From positions 1 through 57,836 of the forward strand of contig CAZCEC010000038.1 in NCBI GenBank assembly GCA_964497615.1: DNA of 57,836 nt, in the 5' to 3' direction. This document shows, piece by piece, positions 50,046 through 56,548 of the stretch (positions are counted from its first letter, which is position 1; the number at the start of each line of letters is the position of its first letter). The notes beneath the pieces are model-generated. The model made no database searches and was not told the origin of the DNA. It saw nothing but the letters and a program-made list of their open reading frames with translations. The stretch comes from CAZCEC01 sp964497615 (lineage in GTDB: Bacteria > Chloroflexota > Anaerolineae > Anaerolineales > UBA6663). Both the position numbers and the translations under genes were made by a program.

Positions 50046-50772
50046 ACTGGTTGAGTCCCTCGGCAGGTTCTGCAGTCTGGCGCTGCTTCCGGGCCACGGA
50101 GGCGCGCAAGATGCGGAGCAGGGCCCGGTTGTTCGCGCGCGGGTCGATGTACATGTGATTGTGGGCATGAATGCGCTTGTAGACGCCAAGGTTCGTGTCC
50201 ATCACCATTGGGACGCCGGCATCCGTAGCGCGTGCGAGCCACTCCGTATCAGCGGCAAATCCATCGCCCGCAGCAAAAAGTCCCAGCGCCTCAAACACCG
50301 TGCGGCGGGCCAGCATACATTCTAGCAGGCGCGCCGGCTGAGGGGCGTCGAAGCGGGCCGCAGGCAGGCTTCGCGGCGGCGCGGTTCCGGGCTCTACGAA
50401 TAACTGCACATGCCCAAACACGCAACCCAGGTCGGGCTGCGCCTGAATCCGCCGAACCTGCCAGGCCAGCTTGCCGGGCGGCCAATAATCGTCGGCGCCC
50501 AGAAAGGCGACGAGTTCGCCTTGTGAGGCAAGCAGCCCCTCGTTGAAGGCGGCCCAAATGCCGGGTTGGACCTGAGGCACAAAGCGCTCCGGCCGGTAGC
50601 GATGCGCGATCTGGTTGGTGCGGTCTGACGATGGGCCGGCCACGATTATCAACTCCACGCGCGGATATGTCTGCGCGCGGACGCTAGCCAGGGCTTGCGC
50701 CAGAAAGCGCTCGGCATCAAGGACGGGTACAATGACACTCACCAGGCCGGGCACGACCGGGGTCTCAAACAT
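50035..50772 (-). CDS. family-2 glycosyltransferase
   Basis: The product starts at MFETPVVPGLVSVIV; a TTG three codons earlier has a better-placed AGGA. GT-A motifs are VSVIVPVLDAERFLAQALAS, IIVAGPSSDRT and GELVAFLGADDYWPPGKLAW. The C-terminal part shares GHVQLFVEPG and the LARRTVFEALG pattern with the frameshifted neighbour, so the two are tandem duplicates. It begins the leftward unit; only 14 bases separate its start from the divergent HlpA-like gene, so its promoter must lie within that gene. Confidence 0.9.
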   Translation of the reverse strand: MFETPVVPGLVSVIVPVLDAERFLAQALASVRAQTYPRVELIIVAGPSSDRTNQIAHRYRPERFVPQVQPGIWAAFNEGLLASQGELVAFLGADDYWPPGKLAWQVRRIQAQPDLGCVFGHVQLFVEPGTAPPRSLPAARFDAPQPARLLECMLARRTVFEALGLFAAGDGFAADTEWLARATDAGVPMVMDTNLGVYKRIHAHNHMYIDPRANNRALLRILRASVARKQRQTAEPAEGLNQYAG

Positions 50773-50786
50773 GGCTGCCAATCCTC

Positions 50787-51731
50787 ATGTCCCTCCAAGT
50801 TGACGGCTTGCACACCCCAGTGGCCGTGTTCCTGTTCAACCGGCCGGAACGAACCGCCGAGGTGCTGGGGGCGGTGCGGAAGGCGCGGCCACGGCAGCTC
50901 CTGCTCGTGGCCGACGGCCCCCGGCCGGATGTGCCGGGCGAGAGGGAGCAGTGCGCCGCGGCGCGGGCCGTGTTCGACGGCATTGACTGGGAATGTGACA
51001 TTACCACAGATTTCGCTCCTGCCAACCTGGGGCTCAAGGAGCGATTTGATACCGGGCTGAACTGGGTATTTGAGCAGGTGGAGCGCGCCATCATCCTGGA
51101 GGACGACTGCCTGCCCGGCCTGGACTTCTTTCTGTTCTGCCAGGAATTGTTGGAGCGCTACGCGGGCGAGGAGCGGGTGTTCTCGATTTCGGGCCGGCAG
51201 CACTGCCCGGCGTTGGCCAATAACCCGAACAGCTACTACTTTTCGCGCTATCCAATGATCTGGGGGTGGGCCACCTGGCGGCGGGCCTGGCGGCAGCACG
51301 ACCCGGCCATGGGCGGCTGGCCAGCGGCGCGGGCGGCGGGCTGGCTGACCCGCACACTGGACGATCCAGCCGCCGCACAGTACTGGTCCTATATCTTCGA
51401 GACGACGTATCAGAAGCGTCACACGTGGGACTATGGCTGGGTGTTTTCGAGTTGGCTGCACGACGCGTTGAGCATTCATCCGCGCGTCAACCTGGTGCGC
51501 AACACAGGCTTTGGTCCGGACTCCACGCACACGCGCGATGCGGGCCACCGGCTGGGCAACCTGCAGATCGAGGCCCTGACGTGGCCCCTTCGGCATCCCG
51601 TCCAGATCGCGCGCGACGAGGAGGCCGATGCCTGCCTGGAGCGCCTCGAGTTCGGCGGGCAACTGGCACGTGTGCTGGCGGACGCACGCGAACGTGCCCG
51701 GAAGCAGCGCACGGCACCGACCGCCGAGTAG
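50787..51731 (+). CDS. HlpA-like glycosyltransferase (GNT-I-like fold)
   Basis: The 314-residue protein has TPVAVFLFNRPERTAEVLGAV, NLGLKERFDTGLNWVFEQVERAIILEDDCLP with the EDD metal-binding motif, and YPMIWGWATWRRAW. This set is typical of proteins often labelled hemolytic-protein-HlpA-like, which are GT-A transferases related to N-acetylglucosaminyltransferase I. There is no signal peptide. It is divergent from the GT2 genes and followed five bases later by a GT4 gene. Confidence 0.85.
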   Translation: MSLQVDGLHTPVAVFLFNRPERTAEVLGAVRKARPRQLLLVADGPRPDVPGEREQCAAARAVFDGIDWECDITTDFAPANLGLKERFDTGLNWVFEQVERAIILEDDCLPGLDFFLFCQELLERYAGEERVFSISGRQHCPALANNPNSYYFSRYPMIWGWATWRRAWRQHDPAMGGWPAARAAGWLTRTLDDPAAAQYWSYIFETTYQKRHTWDYGWVFSSWLHDALSIHPRVNLVRNTGFGPDSTHTRDAGHRLGNLQIEALTWPLRHPVQIARDEEADACLERLEFGGQLARVLADARERARKQRTAPTAE

Positions 51732-51735
51732 CGCC

Positions 51736-53246
51736 GTGACGCTGCCTCGAGTTGTACACCTCATCCGCCAGATCGGCGCCGGGGGCTCATCGCGGGCGGC
51801 GCTGCTGGCGGCGCGCTTCACGCCGGGTGTGGAACCAACGCTGGTTTCGCTGCTTGCCGCAAGCGAGCCGGACGTGAGCGCCGCGCGCGAGGCAGGGCTG
51901 GAGGTGATCTCCGCGCCTGACAGCCGCCAACTGCGCCAGAGGCTGGCCGAGGCGGACCTGGTTCACATTCACTTCTGGAACAACCCCGATCTCTATCGGG
52001 TGCTGCGCAGCGACTGGCCGCCGGCTAGGGTGCTGGTCTGGTCGATGGTGGCCGGCCACCATCCACCGCAAGTTCTTCCGCCCCAGATGACGGCCTGGGC
52101 GGATGGTATCGCTGTCACGTCGCCCATCACGCTGGAGCTGCCCGCATTGGCGGGCGTGCGGCCAGGCGTGGTGCAAATGGTATCGGCCAGCACAAGTGGG
52201 GCCGAGTTGGAATCGATCCCGCCGCGGCCTCATGAAGGCTTCAACGTTGGTTACCTGGGCACGGTGGATTTTGCCAAGCTGCACCCGGACTTCGTGAGGT
52301 TGTGTGCGGCGGTGGATGCGCCGGGGGCGCGCTTTCTGGTGGCGGGCCTGGGCGGCGGTTACGACCTAATTCGTCAACAGGCGCGCGCGCTGGGCGTGGA
52401 TAAGCGGTTTGAATTGCGCGGCTTCGTTAAGTCGGTCGGTGACTACCTGGCGGAGCTGGATGTGTTTGGTTACCCCCTGGCGCCTGGCAATTATGCCACC
52501 TCGGAATTGGCGTTGCAGGAGGCCCAGTTGATGGGCGTGCCGCCGGTGGTATTCGATCAGCCCTCGATGCGGCATGTTGTGCAGCACAATCGCACCGGGC
52601 TGCTGGTCGCCACCGCAAGTGAATACTGCCGGGCCATTGAATACCTCTATGACCACCCAGCCGAGTGCGCCCGACTGAGCGCCAATGCCCGCATCTTGCG
52701 CGGGAGCACTTTTCGCCTGCCCGCATGGGAGAGCGGTTCGCAGAACTGTATGCTGAACTGCTGGGGCGGCCGAAGCGCGAACGCGCGTGGCCGGCAGGCG
52801 TGGAGGCGGGCCCGTGGACAGCGGCCGCGGCATTCGTGGACAGCCTGGCCGGGGCAGCGCCGCAGTTTGAAACCAGCCTGTTGGCGGACGATGAGGCGGC
52901 GCTGGCGGCCGATGAGATCATAGAGCGGTCTGACCGGCTGATGACGGCGCCAGCCTCAGGCGGGATGATGGATTGGCGGAGGAGCTACCCCGACGACGCC
53001 TGGCTGCGCGTGTGGGCTGGGTTGGCGATCCTGGGTCAGGGGCGGCCAGCTTTGGCGGTGGCCGAGTTTCATCAAGCGCGCAGGCTAGGGCTTGAAGTTT
53101 GGCGCGTGGATTGGCACATGGCTCGGGCTGCGCGCGCTTGCTCCGCGTTCGAAGTGGCAGAGGCCGCCCTGGCCCGCGCGCGCGCGGCGGCGCCCGGCCT
53201 CATCCCGGCCACCGCGATGGGCGGCGCCCCAGGTTCAGCTCCGTAA
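51736..53246 (+). pseudogene. family-4 glycosyltransferase with C-terminal helical extension, frameshifted
   Basis: The start is GTG 51736 (MTLPRVVHLIRQIGAGG). The Rossmann halves are clear: VHIHFWNNPDLYRVLRSDWP, GFNVGYLGTVDFAKLHPDF, FLVAGLGGGYDLIRQQA, FELRGFVKSVGDYLAELDVF and the donor-site ATSELALQEAQLMGVPPVVF. Near 52695-52715 coding switches frame: ANARIL continues as REHFSPARMGERFAELYAEL in the next frame and runs to 53246. The sum of lengths fits one missing base. The restored protein would be about 503 residues, with a TPR-like tail (LAILGQGRPALAVAEFHQAR). Its end overlaps the convergent kinase gene by 47 bases. Error or true mutation cannot be told apart. Confidence 0.78.
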
Positions 53247-54288
53247 TCAAGCGCGCCATGACGCTCATCACCTCCTCCCGATCGGCGCTCAACTCCAGGA
53301 TGTACGACGGCACCTGGCGAAAGAACTTAACCAGCACGCGGAAGTCCTCGGCCTGAACGCCGGGCAGTTGGGCGATGGTGCTGGGGGCCAGAGCCGCCAT
53401 GCCGGCCGCCGCCGTGGTGAGGTGGGCCTGGGTGCGGCGCCTGCCCGTCACGCGCGGCATGAGCACAGCACGGGCCGGGGCTGACCTTAGGAACTTGTGT
53501 GGAAAGTGCTGGTGCAGAAAGAACAGCGCCTTCTCGTGGTCGAATTGCTCGGGATTGCTGGCCCGGCCGGCCAGGAAGGGCAGATGCGCTAAGTCGGCGG
53601 CATGGGCCTTGCCCGTGCCATAGAGGCTGTGAATGGCCGGCTGGGGGTCGGACTGCACTAGGCAATAGTCGTCGGCGGCGTAGAGCAGGTCCGACGCCAT
53701 GGTGGCTAGGGCCGTGTTTGACTTGCCCGACCCGCCGCGGCCAACGAGCAGCACGCCGCCCTCAGCGGCACCGACCGCGCCGGCATGGACCGACAAGATG
53801 CCCAGGCGACGCAGCCACAGGTGAAGCAGCCACCGGAGGGGCGCACCCTGTTCGTACATCGGCAGGAGATGCGCGGAGCGCACCCAATAGAAGCCGCGTC
53901 CGCGGGGCGCGTCCAGCACATTGAGGGTATTTGTCCCAAGCTGGAAGATCGCCTGCACGTCCTGGGTGCCGAAGGGCTGCACCACACCGTGGGATTGGAA
54001 GTCTTCGTAGGGCCAGGCGGGCGGCGGCGGCTCGACGCTGGTGGTGGTGGACTCCCACAAATGAATGGCAAAGGCCGGTTCGGCTGGATGGGCTTGGGCC
54101 AGGTGGGCGAAGGCTGGGGTGAGGTAGGGGATGAGGCCGGCACCCGCAAAGCGCAGGCGCACGGGTTGGCCCGCAATGAGGAAGTCGCGATCAACTACGC
54201 CACCGGCAGCCGCGACCGCTCGATCAAACGCCGCCGCAACGGACTGGACGAAGCTCGCCGCTTCGCGATGGACCAGGGAGTGGCTCAT
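53200..54288 (-). CDS. HPr-kinase-like protein
   Basis: The 362-residue protein has an N-terminal domain of about 160 residues and a C-terminal HprK-type P-loop domain: ILSVHAGAVGAAEGGVLLVGRGGSG, with Walker A GRGGSGKS at 183-190, followed by YAADDYCLV with Asp206 and Asp207. HPr itself is not encoded nearby. In lasso-peptide loci such proteins phosphorylate the C-terminal Ser of the precursor. It follows the PqqD gene across a sequence gap, and a short open frame ends three bases before its ATG. The pairing with PqqD suggests a peptide substrate; that is inference. Confidence 0.82.
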   Translation of the reverse strand: MSHSLVHREAASFVQSVAAAFDRAVAAAGGVVDRDFLIAGQPVRLRFAGAGLIPYLTPAFAHLAQAHPAEPAFAIHLWESTTTSVEPPPPAWPYEDFQSHGVVQPFGTQDVQAIFQLGTNTLNVLDAPRGRGFYWVRSAHLLPMYEQGAPLRWLLHLWLRRLGILSVHAGAVGAAEGGVLLVGRGGSGKSNTALATMASDLLYAADDYCLVQSDPQPAIHSLYGTGKAHAADLAHLPFLAGRASNPEQFDHEKALFFLHQHFPHKFLRSAPARAVLMPRVTGRRRTQAHLTTAAAGMAALAPSTIAQLPGVQAEDFRVLVKFFRQVPSYILELSADREEVMSVMARLITELNLGRRPSRWPG

Positions 54289-54291
54289 GGC

Positions 54292-54339
54292 TCACCGGCC
54301 CGCGCGCATATGGATGGGCGAGGAGACCAGCCTGGGACC
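54292..54339 (-). CDS. C-terminal end of an unidentified ORF entering the gap
   Basis: Reading out of the N gap on the minus strand gives GPRLVSSPIHMRAGR and then TGA, three bases before the HPr-kinase-like start. With the gap as drawn it is in frame with PqqD but beyond the PqqD stop, with 12 more codons open before the gap. It may be the end of a small peptide gene between PqqD and the kinase, or simply non-coding sequence. The start and most of the body are not visible. Confidence 0.35.
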   Translation of the reverse strand, partial: GPRLVSSPIHMRAGR

Positions 54340-54349
54340 NNNNNNNNNN
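54340..54349. other. assembly gap of 10 N
   Basis: Ten Ns lie between the PqqD and HPr-kinase-like genes, where a small precursor gene could sit. The real missing length is unknown. Confidence 0.95.
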
Positions 54350-54387
54350 GAAGTGAGATTCAGGCGGAGGCCGCGCAAGCAGAACTG

Positions 54388-54822
54388 CTACGGCCTGGCG
54401 CTCGGCCAGCCGGCTTCGTCCACTTCGTGGATGGGGTCCAGTAAGAGCAAGTCCTGCATGTCAGTGTGCTTGTTCAGCACCGGCGCGACAAACGGCCGCT
54501 TGCCGTCGGCGGCGGGAAGGTCGGGCAAACTCGCGGGTGCGGCCCCTGAATCTAGCGGTTTGAGCAAGTTCTCGGCCAGCAGTTCAGAAAGCAAGGGCTG
54601 GAGGGCGGCTTCCAGGTCCCCGTTCGAACCGGCGTAGAGGCGTTCGACGGCCTCAACCGTGCGCGCCAGGCTGGCGCCCTGCGTCAACTGCTCCCACGCG
54701 ACCGCGCCCGCTCCGTCCAGGCTGTAATAGCAGCCGGTGTCGAGGTTGACCATGATGACTTCGCCGTCAATGGTCTCGTGCACCACCGCCGGACTGCCCA
54801 ATTGATATGATTGCGTTTTCAT
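54388..54822 (-). CDS. PqqD-family (RiPP recognition element) protein with a conserved-looking C-terminal tail
   Basis: Residues 1-90 of the 144-residue protein form a PqqD/RRE domain (VVHETIDGEVIMVNLDTGCYY, GAGAVAWEQLTQGASLARTV, LQPLLSELLAENLL). Such domains hold precursor peptides for modifying enzymes. After an Ala/Pro linker, residues 109-144 read KRPFVAPVLNKHT, DMQDLLLLDPIHEVDEAGWP and SARP. This tail is unlike a PqqD extension and looks like a peptide with its own function, possibly a fused precursor. GGAGGG lies just before the ATG, and a near-consensus promoter lies 79 bases upstream. The kinase at 53200 and the nucleotidyltransferase at 45762 complete a set known from lasso-peptide loci, but no cyclase is present. 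Confidence 0.85.
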   Translation of the reverse strand: MKTQSYQLGSPAVVHETIDGEVIMVNLDTGCYYSLDGAGAVAWEQLTQGASLARTVEAVERLYAGSNGDLEAALQPLLSELLAENLLKPLDSGAAPASLPDLPAADGKRPFVAPVLNKHTDMQDLLLLDPIHEVDEAGWPSARP

Positions 54823-54900
54823 TGCCCTCCGACCTCGTGTTGGCTGCCTGCGGTCAACTCGCCCTCAGCCTGGATTGCTTCCTTGCCTGCTGGTGGCGAG

Positions 54901-54928
54901 AGTATACCGAGCGACTTCGGGTTGTCAA
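54901..54928 (-). promoter_or_regulatory. near-consensus promoter of the PqqD-kinase unit
   Basis: TTGACA (54923-54928, perfect), a 16-base spacer and TATACT (54901-54906). It is the strongest promoter seen in the window besides that of hisS. Confidence 0.8.
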
Positions 54929-54962
54929 CCCCTGGCAAGTGCCGCCGAGACGCTCGTGCGGC

Positions 54963-54968
54963 TATAAT
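54963..54968 (+). promoter_or_regulatory. candidate -10 box of the M50 protease gene
   Basis: A perfect TATAAT lies 34 bases upstream of the ATG at 55003. No good -35 element was found at normal spacing. Confidence 0.5.
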
Positions 54969-55002
54969 AGCCCTTCAAGGTTGTGTTCAATTGGGAGAGG
55001 GA

Positions 55003-56217
55003 ATGTTGTCGCTAACGGGTACAGCTTCGGTCGAGGCAGCGGAAGGACTCAGGCGGGCCGCGGCGCAATTCATGCGGATCGACGACACCACCGTGGGTGC
55101 GGGCGAGGGCTATGCGGTCCGCTTTCGGGGCGAGCTGCTGATGGATTCGATAGCGGCCTACGACCTGGCCGCCACACTCTTTCGCGACCTGGGCTTTACG
55201 CCCCTGTTTCGAAAAGAACGGCAGACGCACGTGGTACTGGCCGTCACCGGCACCATCAATCCCAAGCCCAGCCGGGCGTGGGTGAACTGGCTGCTGTTTG
55301 GCCTGACCGTGGTCAGCGTGCTGATGACGGGGGCCATGTATGGGCCTGAAGCGGCGCTGCCGGCGACGCTGGGGGAGTGGCCGGCTTTTCTGCTGCAAGG
55401 CTGGCCGTTCCTGGTGGGCATGCTGGGCATTCTGCTGGCGCATGAACTGGGCCACTACTTCGCGGCGCGGTACCACAAGGTCGCCGTCACGCTGCCGTAC
55501 TTCATCCCGCTGCCACCGCCAATCGGTTTTTTTGGCACGCTGGGAGCATTCATCCAACTTAAGTCGCCGCCGACCAACCGGCGCGTGCTGTTGGACATTG
55601 GGCTGGCCGGGCCGCTGGCGGGTCTGGTGGTGGCGTTGCCGGTGCTGTTCATTGGGTTGGCTACCTCACCCGTATCGGCCATCCCGGCGGCGGTCGCCTC
55701 GGGGGGCATTTCGTTCGAGGGCAACTCCATTATTTATGTAGTCGCCAAGTTCCTGGTATTTGGTGAATTGCTGCCGGTGCCGGCCAGCTTTGGCGGATTG
55801 CACCCGCTGGTGTACATGGCGCGTTTCTACCTGCTGGGATTTCCGCCGCCGCTGGGCGGGCAAGACGTGCTGTTGAACCAATTGGCGTGGGCCGGCTGGG
55901 CGGGGCTGCTGGTGACCGGCTTGAACCTGATCCCGGCCGGGCAGCTCGATGGGGGGCACGCGCTGTATGTGCTGCTGGGGCGGCGCGCACGAGCGTTTGT
56001 GCCCGTCATCATCGTCATCCTGCTGGGGCTCGGCCTCGTGTGGCAAGGGTGGTTCTTGTGGGCGGCCCTGATCTATTTCCTGGGGCGCGCGCATGCCGAG
56101 CCGCTGGATCAGATCACGGAACTCGATCCGGGCCGGCGGCTGCTGGCCATCCTGGGCTTGATCTTGTTCTTCCTGGTCATCACGCCCGTGCCGCTAACCG
56201 TTTACTTTGGGAGCTAA
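55003..56217 (+). CDS. M50-family site-2-protease-like membrane metalloprotease
   Basis: The 404-residue protein starts at MLSLTGTASVEAAEG after GGGAGAGGGA. A soluble N-terminal domain (1-95) is followed by about seven membrane segments. HELGH at 147-151 gives the zinc ligands and catalytic Glu, and NLIPAGQLDGGH supplies the third ligand Asp. The layout resembles the plant and cyanobacterial EGY-type branch, with an N-terminal domain before the protease core. It would cut membrane-spanning substrates such as anti-sigma factors; the target is unknown. A rhodanese gene follows with one base between. Confidence 0.93.
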   Translation: MLSLTGTASVEAAEGLRRAAAQFMRIDDTTVGAGEGYAVRFRGELLMDSIAAYDLAATLFRDLGFTPLFRKERQTHVVLAVTGTINPKPSRAWVNWLLFGLTVVSVLMTGAMYGPEAALPATLGEWPAFLLQGWPFLVGMLGILLAHELGHYFAARYHKVAVTLPYFIPLPPPIGFFGTLGAFIQLKSPPTNRRVLLDIGLAGPLAGLVVALPVLFIGLATSPVSAIPAAVASGGISFEGNSIIYVVAKFLVFGELLPVPASFGGLHPLVYMARFYLLGFPPPLGGQDVLLNQLAWAGWAGLLVTGLNLIPAGQLDGGHALYVLLGRRARAFVPVIIVILLGLGLVWQGWFLWAALIYFLGRAHAEPLDQITELDPGRRLLAILGLILFFLVITPVPLTVYFGS

Positions 56218-56218
56218 C

Positions 56219-56539
56219 ATGGTGCCCGAGATCACCCCCCGCGAACTGGCTTCTGAACTGGCGGGCGAGGCGCCGCCGCGGATTGTGGATGTGCGCGAAG
56301 CTCACGAGTTCGATCATTGTCGGCTGCCAAGCGCCGAGCTCATGCCGCTGGGGCAAATCCGGTCGTGGGCCGCCAACCTCGATCCGGAGGCCGACATCGT
56401 GCTGATGTGTCACAGCGGGTTTCGCAGCGGCCAGGCGGTAATGTTCCTGCGCAGCCAGGGGTTCAAGCGGGTGCGTAATTTGCGCGGGGGGATTGATGCG
56501 TGGTCGGTCCAGGTGGACCCGAGCGTGCCGCGTTACTGA
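56219..56539 (+). CDS. rhodanese-domain protein
   Basis: The 106-residue protein is one rhodanese domain: PPRIVDVREAHEFDHCRLPSAELMP, and the active loop MCHSGFRSGQA with Cys near 66. It would carry sulfur as a persulfide in the cytoplasm. ATG 56219 follows the protease stop by one base; another in-frame start lies four codons earlier. It converges on the MoeA-like gene. Confidence 0.93.
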   Translation: MVPEITPRELASELAGEAPPRIVDVREAHEFDHCRLPSAELMPLGQIRSWAANLDPEADIVLMCHSGFRSGQAVMFLRSQGFKRVRNLRGGIDAWSVQVDPSVPRY

Positions 56540-56548
56540 GCGTGCCCG

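Noticed and set aside
54811..55002. N-terminal extension of the M50 protease to 54811
   Set aside because: The extension covers the PqqD promoter and a perfect TATAAT, lacks coding character, and the ATG at 55003 has a good ribosome site.
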